A DNA stretch of 64,000 nt from Antedon mediterranea (Eukaryota > Echinodermata > Crinoidea > Comatulida > Antedonidae). The position numbers and the translations under genes are program-made. The first letter of the stretch is position 1. Every line of letters begins with the position of its first letter. The notes beneath the pieces are model-generated. The model saw only the letters and a list, made by a program, of their open reading frames with translations, did not search any database and had not been told where the DNA came from. The DNA lies in the NCBI RefSeq assembly GCF_964355755.1, contig NC_092677.1, forward strand, positions 4,159,001-4,223,000, written 5' to 3'. Positions 11,794-26,512 of the stretch are shown piece after piece.

Positions 11794-13678
11794 TTTTATT
11801 TAATATTTCCAAATTCTTCGTTTTAAAAACAAAGTGGATACAAATCATTAGTATTATTGTTCATAGAATATGCATATTTGTGCAAAAACAATGTAACCTT
11901 TGACCTTATCAAGTATCTAATTGAGCCAGATTTTAGATTTGTCATTTATAGGCAGTTTTATGACAAAAAGAGATTAGATATTTAAGTTAAGGACTTAATT
12001 GTTGTTTGTGAAATGTTTCCGTCAATTACAATACTATTTTCTTTGGCAGGCAATCCACCTACTGACAAACTTTACAAAAAGACTTGGTAAAAAAAAAGCA
12101 TAAAAGATCAATTTAATTTTATCATCAAAAAATACAGTGGATTAAAATCTGAACTGTACTTTTATAACATAACTATCGAGTGAGTGAATGGTTGTATTTA
12201 ATTTGGAACTTTCGTAGTCAACATGAAGATTGTGTGCACCAGAAAATCATTTGAATAGAAAACAACAAATCAAGCTTTTTTTTATTAAGAACAATTTCAA
12301 CACTCAAAATACTTGGTTAAATAAGTACAGTACCCCAAGTACTCAACAGAAAAACAATACTCATTGGTAAAGCCTCAATCCCAACACAACAAGTGACTGA
12401 AATAAATAAATCATATTCCAATAATAACTAAAATTTGCTTTGTTTTTTCACGTTTCAATTAATGTTGACATTCAAATTAAGGAAGAACTGGGTTCCTTTA
12501 TAGGCCTACACCCGAATGGTCCCTTCAACCACAATTATTTCTACCTCAATGCTTCAACAAAATATTTTCCAGATATTAATCCTGTCCTTGAATCTTAAAT
12601 GTTTAAATTAAAAACATCAGACCGATTCTTGTCAAGCTCGTTCTTCTTTAATGAGAGACAAGAATAGATGACTATGATATTCATCATTTATCTAACCTCA
12701 CCTTTACTGCATTTTTCGTGTAATTTTATACGATCATCTATTTCGCACCAGAAAGGAAACGCAACAGGTCATGCTGAGTGCACAACGGTTTGCGGTTGAA
12801 AACGACTGCTCATGGTGTGATGGTGTAATATAGAGGAGCTAGGTTCATGGTGAGAGACAAGCATTGTTCCTGAATCATATCTTCGGAATTTAGGTTTTAG
12901 TTTTACACTAGGCTCTACTGGTCTTGATTTTTTACACCCCAATTAATTATTTTTTGTTTTTAATAAAAAAAAGTAAAATGCTATGTCAAATTAATCTACT
13001 GCAGTTACTGCAGTAACTACATTTTGATTTAAACTTTTTTTATAATTATTTGGGTAATTAGACATACTGTATTGACTGCTTCAACTTGATATTTTTACTG
13101 CAGTAAAAAAACAGTTACTGCAGTAGAATACTTTTGAACAAAATAAAATGCATCATTGCAATTTGATATGCGTGTGTAAAAAATAGATATAAATAAATAA
13201 GTTATCAAAACAGATTGGAATGAAGAAAAGAAACTGTCAAGAATTAAATATCTCTTAATCAAGTTCCGTCATGGAATGTCAAGCGATATAAAAGCGTCAG
13301 AAAATATGAGAAAATTATCGATTCAATATGAATCTATCAAAGGATGCTAGAAGCTACTCAGACTTCCCTTTCAAGTTTCACTGCCATAGAAAAATAAGTA
13401 AAGCAGATAACAAACTTTGACATTATTATATTTTTAATTAACATGACAGGTGATTAAGCACAAAAAAGAAATTTATACTTTAGAAATCTAAAAAAAAAGC
13501 TTTAAGAAATATAATACTATATTGGTTGATAAACTGATCAAATGCATTTACAAAAACTACATTTCAGTGAGGGGAACTGTACCCAGCTGTATTTGCAAAC
13601 ATTTCACCAAATTAAACCATTTTTGATGTTTTAGTAAAACTATAATAGTTAACACCATAAACCTGAAAGGACAGCTTA
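11794..13678. other. Intergenic DNA, no gene recognised
   Basis: AT-rich sequence. Around 13000-13130 the octamer-like ACTGCAGT/CTGCAGTAA recurs several times. No open frame or RNA gene was recognised. Confidence 0.4.
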
Positions 13679-13822
13679 AAAAGCTCTGTCTACACTATCA
13701 AACTAGTTTCACAAAAAAAGTGTGATGTGCCCAAATAATGGTAGAGATATGCCCATATATGGTAGTGATGTGACATCATCATGTCCATATATGGGTACAT
13801 CACATTTTGTTGTCACATAAAC
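13679..13822. mobile_element. MITE copy 4, right end lost
   Basis: AGCTCTGTCTACACTATCAA at the left and the core in reverse orientation (GTGATGTGCCCAAATAATGG, then GACATCATCATGTCC) are present. After 'cacataaaca' the right terminal repeat is missing. Confidence 0.75.
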
Positions 13823-16800
13823 AAACAGCCAGGGATGCCTTTTTCAAACTACTGTAGCAATTACTACTGTAGCAGTCATTGAAGATTTATTGGCCAATCC
13901 TACTTAGCACTTTGACCTCCCCCTTTTTTTAACCTTCCTCTAAACAATCCTAGCTATACAGTTAAAGGGATTATATTTTAAACATCATTTTCTTAAAATA
14001 TCTTTAGCATACATTGATGATTTTAATTTGCAATCTGGTCATGCTTGACTGCATCATTATAACTTCATACCACAGGCACCATCATCAGCAATATAACAAT
14101 TATTTCTAATCTCATTAGACTTTTATTATTACACTGTATTTTCCATCAGTGCTTTTTGTACAATTAGTAAAATCAAGCATGTTGCAATATCAAATTACAG
14201 TATAGTAGACCGTATGCTTTCGTGTTTCGGCACGATAAACTAAAATCCATCCCCAATGATTTAAAATAACTCTACGGATCAGTAACACAGTTGCCTATGC
14301 TCCATTTGTCATCAATAAACAAAACTATAAACTATGTTTGTCTATCTGCCTACGTAATACGAATTAATATTATGATATAATAATCCATAAAAATATATTA
14401 AGCAAAAAAATATGTCAAAAGCTTGGATGAAACGTAATTCTGAAAGTACAGTTGGGATATGGTTAATTAAAACTTCTCAAAAATCTAATTAAAAATATTG
14501 ATAATCGTGTTTTTTAAAGATTTTGAGTTAGAATACCTAAGTGCTGTAATAAAATATATTGTGGTACAGAATTATTTTAGCCTAAAATGGCATAGAAAAA
14601 CTCTAAAATAAATATGCAGTATAAAAATGGTAAAGACATGAAAAAGTTAAAAAGTCATATCAACTGAATTTTCTGGAAATGATCGAATTGTTTCCAATTG
14701 TTAGCTAGTTTCACACCTGGAATTCTGGCATTACTTCTAAGAAAACATGCATATTGGAAAAACAAATCTATAATGTTAACATTTTCATTGCAAGAAAATA
14801 ATAAACAGTTTAGGGTAGTTGAAGATTACATTATGCATGACCATATTCAATAGAAAACCTCCAATTACACACTCGCAAAACATCTCCAGAGACCGAAAAA
14901 CATAAACCAATCAACATCCATGATTTCAACACGGTGCAACGGCCTTATTTGGCAAATCGCATCATCATCAATAGATTTGTATCAAATGAACTAAGACAAA
15001 ATTTATCAAAAATTAAGTATTCCTAAGAAAATATAAAATAAATCAATATTATTTACCATCATTACTTTAATTAATGTAATAAAAAATACATTAATAGCTC
15101 ACCAAAATGTTACACATCATTAGAAGAGGTAATGAGTGGATTATATCCCACACTGCACATGATCATTATCTCTTCTCAAACCGTACAAAAGTGATTTTGA
15201 AGACGCCATAGATGATATAACTCAGCCTTACGGTCATCTAAACATGCCACACAAAATATACATACATATTAGTGTTGGACTGCCACAGACGCAATGAGAG
15301 ACTCCTCCATTGGGGCTTCTATCCACTAATTTCATAAAGAAATAATTATTAAATATGTATTCACCGCTCAAAATCATGTCACCTTCTGTATTTACTGACA
15401 CAATCTAAGTTCTATACCATTTATAATATTCAAGTATTTAACCAAAACACCCCATACCCCTTGTTTGAAGATTATAGACCTCTACCCTCATACCTTTTTG
15501 GCACCCGTATGTATGTAAACAGTATCTGCACCAAGTTTTTTCTTTTATGATGTCAAGTCCACAATTTTAGAATATTATTCAACATCAATAGTACAGTATG
15601 TATTTATGAGAATCATAAACAAATCCATAAAATAAAAACCTCACACGCAATACAAACAAATTTCTGGTAAAAAGTACAATATGGCATTTAATGTCATATT
15701 CATTATTTAAAGTCCTCATAAATATGTTATGGATTACCAAATCCCAGCATGAGGGGATGTCAAATCAGAAGTCAAAAGAGAAACCATGGTAATAATGGAC
15801 GAAACAGTCAGGGATACACGTATCACATGACGTATCACATGATATGATGTCTAAAAAGGAATTTAGTAAGAACAAGCAAAAATTTAAATTACTACTACCT
15901 GCAATTTTATAAAAACAAAAAAATAAATATGATTGTTCCGAAACAAAAATAATGACAGAGGAAAGAAAGAGGAGACCGGGTTTGGTTTATACATGGAGAA
16001 ATAATAAACTTTCTCCATTAGTATTCCAAAGTGGAAAAACTGAATGTTTACAGGCACTCAGTATATTGATTGACTGTTAGTTTTAAGTCTGGGATTTTAT
16101 ATGGTAAGGCGTAACTATTACTACTGTATGTTATTAATACATTTCATTGCCTTTAAAAAAAAAACATACAGTAAAATATGTGAATACACACATTTGTGTA
16201 TTTGATTTAAAGTAAATCATTGTACTAAATGTTTCATATTTTCATGTCCTAAGCCCAGAATAATCAATCCTAATTGCATTAAATAATGCAATTAATTATT
16301 TTTAATTATGCTTTTTGAAAATAGTAAATACTGTAGTAAATTTGTTCATGCGGCTCCTAAAGTTTATAAAGAGGGAATGTGAAACTAACTAATTAATTTT
16401 ACTTGTCCTTAAGAGAGATTAATGTTAATTAATTTATAACAAGGGTGAAGATGAGATATAATATTTATTATATTATATTAATATATATCAATCAAAAAGA
16501 AAGTTTAAATTTGTTGAACTGTGTTGGCATTCTACAGTACTAATAGCTAAAAACAGGATGCACCTACAGTACAGTATACTCTACTACCTGCCACTCAGAG
16601 GGGTCAATGACCAGACTGTCAATAAGAGAAGCTATTAACAAACCGATAAATCAATTAGTTATGATTGTTTAATCAAAGAAGAAGCTACACTAAGAGACAC
16701 TTTGTACTCATTTTACCTATGATTACTCGCTATTTTCTTTATCGGTTTAAACCTTGGTTCAAACGTAAGCAATTTGATAAATTACGATGCGATGGACGAT

Positions 16801-18255
16801 GGACTATCCAAACTGTTGCGTTGTTCCTACTGTACGTTTGTTGCGATGTGTCCGATGTGGAAACTACGCTTAATTCTTTTGCGTTCAAATGTGTGTGAAA
16901 CAGTATACTGTACATGATTCAGCCACTGTCACTCATCAAGAGGGCCCCTTGATTGTCAGCATAGGTTGTTTAGGGTCACCCTCTATAAATAAGGTGTAAT
17001 AAAATAATAAATAAAAAACTAAAAATAAATTCTGTTAGAAAGAACCGAGACACATTTTCCTGAAGTGCCCTTTTCAGCAACAGTTCTAGTAAAATAGGCC
17101 TAACTCATCACAATCCTATACATGGCCAGCAGACAAATGTACTTTCATCTACACTAGATAACAGCCTACTTTCTTCCGTTTTGCCAAATGTAGAAAAATC
17201 CTGGCTACCAGGCTTGTAAACTTTTCAGTATTTCACAAAAATCATTTTGAGCTTGTTGGGAACAAATTTGTAATTAAAATGGGGCAGAAAAAGTTGGTAC
17301 AAAATAAAATTGTAGCAATTATTTACGAATATCCGTTGGTGAAACCTTTAAAATGTAGACCTATAGTAACTATCCTACTTGATTGCAATTTGAAGGTAAT
17401 TAATTAAACATGTTTACTTTAATTAAAATTGAATTATTTTAAAAGTGATGGAATCATAATATTATTTTGTGATAAATAATTGTGTTATTTTTGTTCAATC
17501 AATATGTAGAAACAAGGAGAATAAATGTATAGGTCCATAGAGAATTGTATTGTTAATTGATGAAAATGAGGCACAGCGAGTATAACGTTCTTGACTTTCA
17601 GAATTCTACATGAACCATGCAGTTTGAATATTAATAAACATTTAATAAACAAAAAACAATTAAATTAGGATTAATAGACTCATGAGGTCAAGGTGAAATA
17701 CCTTCAAGAAAGGCTGGCATCTTCTCAATTCAGTGTAATAATAATATTCAAGCATTTAATAATTTATTTGTAGAAATTTGTCAGTGAAGAGTTTTAATTG
17801 ATTGAATCATGTGATGGGTTAACAAAGTTGTTGGTTATTTTAGTAATATAGTACCTGTCAGCAACCCATGCGCACACCTTGAAAAAGTTCCTAAATATCC
17901 TAAATATTCCCTATCCCACTGCCATTAACATTTACTCATTTTTTTTTAGATCTTAGGAAGATTTTGTTTATGTTTATCTTGGTTGACTTGGTTGAACCAA
18001 ATCCTGCACCAAAATTGTGTTCAACACTATTTTACAAGGGTTTTATGTCGAAGCTGGTCATTAGGGACCCTCAAAACAATACAATTTTAACAAATGATAC
18101 TAATGAAAAAAACACTTTGACAACAGCTATAATTACAATTTAAATATCTGTGCACATGTGTGAAGCAGTTTTCACCGGATAATAACACTTCAAATGTAGA
18201 ATCAAGGTTGTTTTAGGACAGTCGAGATATAATACAAATAAGTCAAAAAACTTAC
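13823..18255. other. Long AT-rich intergenic stretch
   Basis: No convincing exon, RNA gene or known repeat was seen. A 77-codon open frame at 16665-16898 lacks family features and is probably chance. Microsatellite-like AT runs occur near 16445-16490. Confidence 0.35.
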
Positions 18256-18342
18256 ATAAACCTGAAATATTCCAATTGCCAGCTTCTTTTTACCAATGGC
18301 AATGTAGAGCAGGAAGTTGAAAAGTACATCCACTATGCCACT
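18256..18342 (-). CDS. Possible exon encoding a membrane segment
   Basis: On the minus strand the frame reads SGIVDVLFNFLLYIAIGKKK followed by LAIGIFQVY, then a strong donor GTAAGT at 18255-18250. The hydrophobic VLFNFLLYIAIG followed by KKK looks like a transmembrane helix with a basic cytoplasmic edge. Against it: the upstream sequence is purine-rich with no good acceptor, and TGA precedes the frame. The family is not recognised. Confidence 0.2.
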
Positions 18343-21300
18343 TCAAATCAATATTTTGCTACTCCTCCTCCTCCTCCAAAACGTTTTTTTCTCTTCTCTT
18401 CACAGTTTACGATTTCCAAAATAATAATAATTACGACTTATTGTTCTCAAGAAAGAAAATGCCATCTATCTAGCATCTTTTCCCTGGTCTATCCATCGCT
18501 GTTGTCAATTATTATATATCAGTAGAGAAGTACAGTTGTTGGCTCTCTCACAGGGCCACACATCTGAAGTAGGAAAAGCAAAATTCCTTTTGACACACTA
18601 TATGGTCTGTTCCATTTATCATGCAGGGGTGTACACTCACGATTCAAGTTTATTCTGAGAAAAAAAAATCAGTTTTAATACGCATTAGGTATAATCTTTA
18701 TAATCTTAATCTAAATTACAATGATAAACAAATGGTATCTCTACTTGATTTATAAACTATATATTTGTGTTGGAAAATTAACAATTATTAAGTGTGTACA
18801 TAAGGTGTTACTGTACTATTTACACTATCATCAAACGCTAGTATAAATTATACATTTTCAATTAAACTTAATAGTTTGAGAGAAACATGCAGGAGTAATT
18901 ATATAATTCTCAAAGGTACAATTGTAAGATCATAACAATATCAAGTTGATATCAGTAAGCTAATAACAATGTTGATAAAGTATAATTGATAATGTTCCAT
19001 AATATTGTATCGATAAAGAAAAGTTTAAAAAAAAATCATGTGAAAATGATTTACACTATATCGAACCATAATAATGTTTTACCCCCTTTGAGACATCCCT
19101 AAGCAGGGGCCGGGATCCCCCTATTGAGGGGGCATCTGTATAGTACTGTACTGGACATTTTCCTGTGAAAAAAAACAAGGGTATGTTTTACAACTGAAGT
19201 ATGAAAACCTATTCAGGGGACATCTGTTAAAGGAAGGCTCTGTTGGTCCGGAAGAACTGCCCTTAATATGGGTTTTACTGTATTTTGTTTACAAGACCAG
19301 TCAATTCTGGCTTATGAGGGAGCAAATTAATTACAGATAAAAAAACAAAATAACAAGGTTTAATAATCCTACAACACCAAATAAATAACAACCACACGTC
19401 AAGCAAAGAACTAATATAAATATGATAAAGAACAACTTTAAGAGATCCAATAAAACTAATGTAAATATGGTATTCTACCCAATATATTCAAATAATAAAA
19501 TTTATTACTATTATTATAATTAGTATATTCCTCAATATTACAATAAAAGACCGTGAACTCATTAAGAAATCTCCATCAATGAGCTTTATATAACATGTCC
19601 TCGACTGATAATTGGCATAATATGGTAATTTTAATCATTAAACCAAAGATCTATTACACAACGTTTATTTTGATTGGTAATTGGAATAATGGACAAATAT
19701 GGATATAGAGTCCTTGAACATTGTTATTAGTATTAGAAAAGATACTGACCGACACAACTACAAGTTCAACTCCTCTCTCAAAAAATCGCCAAGATTTATT
19801 ATTTAATTTTATGTATGGGCACGTTGCACGTTGTCAATAAGGAATCTCGTACAGTACTCCACCACTGCCCTGAAATACAAGGCGACGATCCATTCATAAG
19901 ACTTAATTTCATTCATTCACTTTCCACACATTGTACAAAATATAATACATTTTAGGAAAAAAAATAAGCTAACAAAAAATTTTTTTTTTTTTAAATTTTA
20001 AAGTTCTTATTATTCCAAAATACAATTTACAATGCATACTTTGTTAAAGTAGTCACATCAACCTTTAAAATGTAATTTACAGTGCTGGTTTCATGTTCAC
20101 TAACAAAAAAATGGCTCTAGTTAGTTAAATGGAATTGCTTCCTTGTTTCTTGGAAAAATTATAGAAACAGGAAAAGTACAAGATTATGTTGTGGTTTTAC
20201 AAAAAGGATATAGATTTTTTTTTTTTTTTTTTTGGTTAGGATATTGTAAATAAAATTAAAAATATTCACCTGTGAATTTTAGTTCGTTAATTAAAACATT
20301 TTAAAATTAACATTTACAATGTAGTATTTATTTTATTTTTAAATAGCAAAAACGTTTTAAGAGTGTGTTATAGCCACTCGAACAAGAATAAACTGTTTTG
20401 ATTTAATCACATTTGTTACTTTTTTAACCATTATTTCTTGCCGTTCTGTTTGTAACAAACAAAATTGATTTATAACAATCTTTTTACAAGTATAATGTAA
20501 TTATGTTTATCATCCTGCATACAATTGTCCAAAATTAATGAAAATGGTGGTTTACCACAAAAAAAATAAATAAAAATAAAAGTATTTTCAAATATCCAGA
20601 GGTTGTTTTAAATTTGTTAATAGGAGCATGTTGTTAAAATTATGCTGGGTTGAAGAAGATATAGACTTAATACGTTTAGTATGTTTTAACCTTTTGATAT
20701 TGTAACTTTTTTTATATGTCTTTTATGTGTTTTTTTTCTGTATTATGTTTTTATGTATGTTCTAATTGATTGTAACAAGGTGCTGAATCTCACATTTTAT
20801 ATTTAATACAGCAATATGTGACAATAAAGTTTATATATGTCTGTCTTTTCTAAGTGGGTATTTCCAAACTCCACATATCATTCATGCTATAAAAACTAAC
20901 TTAAACATAAAAAATAGGGCTAAAATATATTTTATTATTTTCACTTATTACATTATACAGAATCAGCATCAAAGAGGTGCCGACAAATGGCTGCTCTTTA
21001 AATAGGCACTTAGTGAAATAAGACATTCACAAGTATACAGTGTCTTTGCAGATAGACATACTATAATAATTGAACGGCTAATTATTGATCCTAGGGTCAA
21101 AACACTTTATAGATTCATCAGTCTTTGATAAATGCTTCTACTGCCTAGAGGCTCTATCCGGTTGAAGCAATATAGCAGTTCTATTTCATTAAGTATTGGA
21201 AAAAGGTTTTAATATTGAAGAAATGGTGAAAAGCTATCAATGTGAGGCACTCACATTCATGTTTTCAACATTAGACTTTAAAGCTCAGGTACAGGCATGA

Positions 21301-22370
21301 ATTTTAAATATAATATTTGGTTAATTGTACATAAATCAAATATTTGTAACAGAAATCAAGACGAAAAAACATGAATTTCTCTTAATATGGCCAAATACAA
21401 AATTTTGCAAAATTCTGCCATAAAAACCAGGAAGACCTTTTTTCAGTAGTTAGGTAGTTAACCTAATGTAATAACATGTCTTGTGACTCCCTAGAAGGTG
21501 AAAAAAGATGGTGGATATACGGTGGATAATTTTTGCTATAGCATGAAAATAAAAATTTGAAGTTGAATAAAAATTCCAGAAATGTAATATTCAAGTTATA
21601 TTACCTTTACTTTGTCATCTGATAAAATTTTTTACCACACTGTTTATTTTTCGTAGCTTTTTAAAATGCCTCTCTATTTACAAAATTATGAAACATAGGG
21701 GAAACTATAGATCGATAATTATTGGAATGTATGATCAATAGAAATTTTTTGCCCGCACCTGGCCTTTAAATATGATTTAAAATAGAATTATCGTAGTACT
21801 TGAATAAACAGGGATGTCTAGAAACTTCCAAGATTACCCCCTTTTATGGAAAACCAAGTTATAAATCCCATTCCAAACACCATCCATCTCAACCTGCAGA
21901 GGCATGGCCACCCCCACCTTTCCCCCAAAAAAGGTTCACTTTTATACGCTTACATATTCAAAGTATGTGCAATTTATGAATACCCAGCAGCTCTAGTTTT
22001 CAAAATGTTCTTGATCCACCCCAATCATGGTGGGCTGGTCCTGTTGACTTTCATATAACTACCATTTTCATAGCAGCTCTATTTTTCAAAATGTCCATAG
22101 GTCGTTTCACATTTACAATTTTTGTGCTCCCTCCCCCGCCCCCATCCCCACTCACCCGACAAAAACCAGAAGAGCTTGTCTGTTAAATCCTCTACAGTAA
22201 TTAAAACCTACCCACAGTTATATAACAGAGATATGTAACTTAAAGACCCCTTCCCTGCAATTTTGGACGTTTTTTGGAAAATTATACATATATATCACTT
22301 TAAAAACATTAAACCATGTCATTTCTTGTCTTAAATGTACGTTTTATGGTAAATTATAATAAAAAGTGAG
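18343..22370. other. Intergenic DNA with a transposon-end remnant
   Basis: Mostly featureless. 19070-19300 holds paired phrases ('gagacatccctaagcaggggcc', 'aggggacatctgtt', 'atatgggttttactgta') resembling degraded ends of a pogo/Tc1-like DNA transposon. 18361-18378 is a (CTC)n run, and 19980-19995 and 20216-20234 are T runs. About 20640-20850 ends in 'tgtgacaataaag', similar to the 3' tails of LINE elements. Confidence 0.35.
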
Positions 22371-22374
22371 AAAC

Positions 22375-22600
22375 AATGCACTACCTAAGTAGCTCGCGGC
22401 GATCGACCTCTCGTGGACGGTCTTAGGCCTAGCCTAGCTAGGCTTAGTTTTGTAGGCCTAGCTGGTAAACATCGGTAACGTACGAACATCGTACGCGAGC
22501 TATATACCTAGCCTGACGTTGTATAGTTGCTGCATTAATTGTCTTTCTATTTTTGCCAGACTCCGTTGATACAAATTGGGGAAAACCCGGTATTTTCGCT
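22375..22600. repeat. Dispersed repeat A, copy 1
   Basis: Shares 'ctctcgtggacggtctt..gcctagcc', 'cggtaacg..cgaacatcgtac', GTTGCTGCATTAATTGTCTT and CAAATTGGGGAA with 33950-34255. It is markedly more CpG-rich than its flanks. Element class unknown. Confidence 0.7.
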
Positions 22601-25344
22601 GAAAAGTTAGGAGTCTTCCATTTGTTTTGGCCTCACGATCGATCGAAAAGTGGGCGAATTACAGGTGAAAAACAAAAATATCAATCCGCGCGCAATGCAT
22701 TTTGGGATTTATAGCGGGCCGCTATAATTATTAAAATCGACTTATTTTTCACATTTTTAACCGTTTAAAGACGAAAAAAGTTATCGCAATAGGACCATAT
22801 AGTATTATTTTTACATTAAATATAGTTTGTGATCTTAAATTAGATCTAAAAAACGTAGGGAATGGGGCTTTAAATATGGCTATGAATTTAATATAAAGTA
22901 CTTTGTACCAATATTTTTAAAATCATTGTATCAACTATAAATGCTTACGCAGATCGATATTCTACAAATATAAAATGCTATTTCCTACTAAGTCTGACAA
23001 GATGCATTGCATTGAAACACCTGGCGATATTGAAATCACATGACATTAACAAGATATTTGCATGCCAGTGTCATGGCAACCATACACCTGTACAGGTGAG
23101 ACAGGACTGATGACAATTAACCAACCTTGAGATAAAATACTAGCACAATTATAAAAACATACAATCAATAGTTAATAAATAATTATATGTTTTTACAGGA
23201 AATGAATACAGTATGAACTTTTTTTGTTTTCAGGGAAAAAATGACCTTTTCAAAATTTGATGTTTATTAATCTATATTTTTCATGCTTTGAGGGAAAATA
23301 CAATTTTATTCAAAAAAAAAAGAATAGGTTTCATTAAAAATAAATAAAAAATTTGTTAGGTTCAGGCCTCTTTATTTAAATATGTTTAAATACTTCCAGC
23401 CTTTTTTCCACTGATGGACACCCCACTGTTGTTCCTTTTCTTCTACACAATGTGCTTTAGAAGAAAAATAATTTAGAACAACTTAACCATCAACTTGAAC
23501 TGTACTTAATCTTTTCACATTGAGTAACCGATTACATAAGTCCAATCAAATACACCATCTGTGGCTACAGTAACTGCATTTGAGATGGACCACATGCTAT
23601 TGAAAATATGAAACACTTGTTTATGCATTACACCCCTGCTACTGCAGTGTAATAGTTGCTACACAAGACAAGTATGCTGTTAATTAATGGTATGTTGTAC
23701 ACTTAAGAGCATGGAACACGACACATGTCAATAATAAAATGAATATTTAATCTATTGCAACTACTGCACATTTTTCATGGGGAACTGTATAAAAGATCAC
23801 ACAAGGACTTAATTATTACTCTGATATGATTTAGATCAGCTTATAACTCTGCTCTAGCAGCTCTTCTTAAGCTTTGTTTATGCTATCAAATGTTGTGTGA
23901 CAAAATATGATGAGCCCATATATGAACATGATGTTGTCATATCACTACCATATGCGGACATATATCACCACCATATTTGGGCACATCATACTTTTTTGTC
24001 AAACTAGTTTCATAGTGTAGACAGAGCTTTAGAAACAATGCTAGTGCCGGAAAAATGCTGTACAGGCAACAGTGCTTTATGAGCAGGTTAGATAACTTAA
24101 TTGTTCTGTCGGAAGACCATACCATGAATACTGTATATTCATTCTCCGTATATTCCACAGTTGTGTGAGAAAAGAGATATTATGCAACATACAAAATAAC
24201 ACATCTTTAAATCTAATGTTAATTCACGTTATTAGACAACAAATTGATTGACTTTAGATTTATGACTCCATTGTCATTACAACTGGACCAAAGATAAATA
24301 TTTGTCTCCAGTGAAAAACACGACAGACAAGCTAATTGATTAAAGTGATCTACTCACTATGTCTATGGAGAGTTGTAGGTCGCAAAACAATTTGTCTTAT
24401 AAGGCAACCATAAAGTAATTAAAATAATAATTATGCTAATCCTTATTTATATTCATATACCTATACTCACAATGCATGTAATTATCTCAGATTTTTAAAG
24501 CCTTTAGAACTGTCACAGCATAGGCCAAGATGTATTTTTAGATGAAGAATTTTTAAAACACTTTTTGTACAAACTCATTTTTCCAGAATTTATAATTTTA
24601 TTTATTTTTTTTTATATGTATTATTTATTGAATAAACCTTAATGAACTCACACACTGCATATTTTGTTCAGGAAAAGTCAAACTCTCATTTGATTCTGAA
24701 TTGGAAACCTGGGGATATGGTGAGCCAATGAGCCGTAACGTTTATACACGATACCATAACAGGTTGAACGTTCATTTATTGTATGTTAGTAAAAGTTAGA
24801 TTTCCCTCTAAATTTACTGGATAAATTGAAATCCTAAAATTACATGGGATTTAAAGATATCTTGTTCCCAAAACATAAAAAAATGTGCATAAAATAACTT
24901 TAAATAGGTTTTTTTGTTAACGTTGTATCACGTTGTGTTCCGGGTGACTATTTTGTTTTTTCCTTCTTTACTTTTTTATTTGATAAATAGTTTTGGTAAA
25001 AGTGAAAATGTGATATTTAAATGGCCTATTTTACTTTTTTAAAGGGACAAAATAAAATTATTGTTTAAAAAATTAGCAAGTCAGTTGGTTAATTGTATTT
25101 TATAATTATTGTATTACAGTATTAGGAATACAGGGAAGTGAGTTACGGCATGTGATGCCTCGGGGTGTGGCGTGCTCATGTCTTAAAATCGTGTCAAAAC
25201 AAAGAAATACAACAAGGTCAAGTTAATGAAAGTATTCTGGTTTTGTTGAAGAGAAATAAATATATTGTAAACTCAGGTAGATAATACTTACTAGTAGTAG
25301 TGCACAGTTTTCTCAACTTACAATAAATAATAAATCTAGGCCCA
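22601..25344. other. Intergenic DNA apart from one MITE
   Basis: A weak exon-like frame ends at CAG/GTGAGA near 23094 (ACQCHGNHTPVQ before the donor) but has no recognised family. A MITE sits at 23867-24032. Otherwise no feature was recognised. Confidence 0.35.
23867..24032. mobile_element. MITE copy 5
   Basis: Left end AGCTTTGTTTATGCTATCAA, right end CTAGTTTCATAGTGTAGACA-GAGCT. Core 'gatgagcccatatatgaacatgatg' plus two 21-bp units. TTA flanks both ends. Confidence 0.8.
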
Positions 25345-25355
25345 AGTTGTAGTCT

Positions 25356-25712
25356 TGATGTCATTTTCAACAGACTTGATGAAACATTTCAGCAGTCTTG
25401 ATGAAAAATTTCAGCAGTAATGATGAAACATTTCAGCAGTCTTGATGAAACATTTCAGCAGTATTGATGAAACATTTCAGCAGTCTTGATGAAACATTTC
25501 AGCAGGATTAATGAACATTTCAGCAGTCTTGATGAAACATTTCAGCAGTCTTGATGAAACATTTCAGCAGTCTTGATAAACATTTCAGCAGTCTTGATAA
25601 ACATTTCAAGAGTCTTGATGAAACATTTCAAGAGTCTTGATGAAACATTTCAAGAGTCTTGATGAAACATTACAGCAGTCTCTATGAAACATTTCAGCAG
25701 TTTTGACGAAAC
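25356..25712. repeat. Tandem array, 22-bp unit, about 16 copies
   Basis: The unit GTCTTGATGAAACATTTCAG+CA repeats with small substitutions and occasional 1-bp deletions (for example 'gataaacatttcaag'). A CRISPR interpretation fails: units are contiguous with no spacers. Confidence 0.95.
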
Positions 25713-26474
25713 ATACCTTTAGCTTTGGAGAGGCCTTTTTGAATACTTACTAAAACATCAGTTATATATCACATCTTTTTACAGAAATACTAAATATGCA
25801 AAGTAGCACCTGGATGATCAACAGTGTTACTTAAAATCGGTCATTAATCACCCAACCTTTGACCCCAATATTCACATTTCAAAAACTATGAATGTTTATT
25901 GGAAAATCTAAAAATATGATATGCAATCGTAGCATGAAGGAAATAAATCTAAAATTCTGTGAAAGCTATAGCCAAAGTTGTCACCAACTTTACATAGTTT
26001 ATGTCATTTTGAAACTAAATTGTAAAGACGTCTCATAACAAAAGTGAATACAATACTTTATGAAACATATTAACATTAATAAAGAGCATCTAATTGTGGA
26101 AAATTAAGTATACAATATAAGATGGAATAATTGTATAGTTGTGTCATTTAGATTCTTGGCAAGTTTAAAGAAATAGGCCTGGAACAATAAATTGGGGAAA
26201 AGAACACATTACTGGATGGAATATTTATTTAGGTTGTTTAATAAACAAATAAGAAAAATTAACTTTGGGGAAAAAACACATTTTTGGATTGAATATTTTT
26301 TTTAACCTTTTTGTATGCTATTATTTTATAGGCAAATGTGAATGTGACCCATTTCAATTTATTTATGACAAGTCACATCTACTTTTTAACCAAATCAAAA
26401 TAGTTGCAAGTGTTAAATTTTACATAAAAAAAGCAGCCTGGTTGATAGTAGTACATAGATGAATTAAGGATAAA

Positions 26475-26512
26475 ATAAACAAGAAATATTTCTTACAAAA
26501 AACGCTGCTCAC
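26475..26512. repeat. Short dispersed block shared with 59789-59825
   Basis: AAACAAGAAATATTTCTTAC followed by 'aaaaaacgc.gctc' is nearly identical at both places. About 430 bp further on, both loci also share the next repeat (26905-27080 and 60220-60395), although the DNA between does not visibly align. Confidence 0.7.

Noticed and set aside
22980-23094. Exon with ACQCHGNHTPVQ before a GTGAGA donor
   Set aside because: Acceptor weak, no family recognised, short frame; left as unproven.
25356-25712. CRISPR-like array
   Set aside because: Units are contiguous without unique spacers and the genome is eukaryotic.
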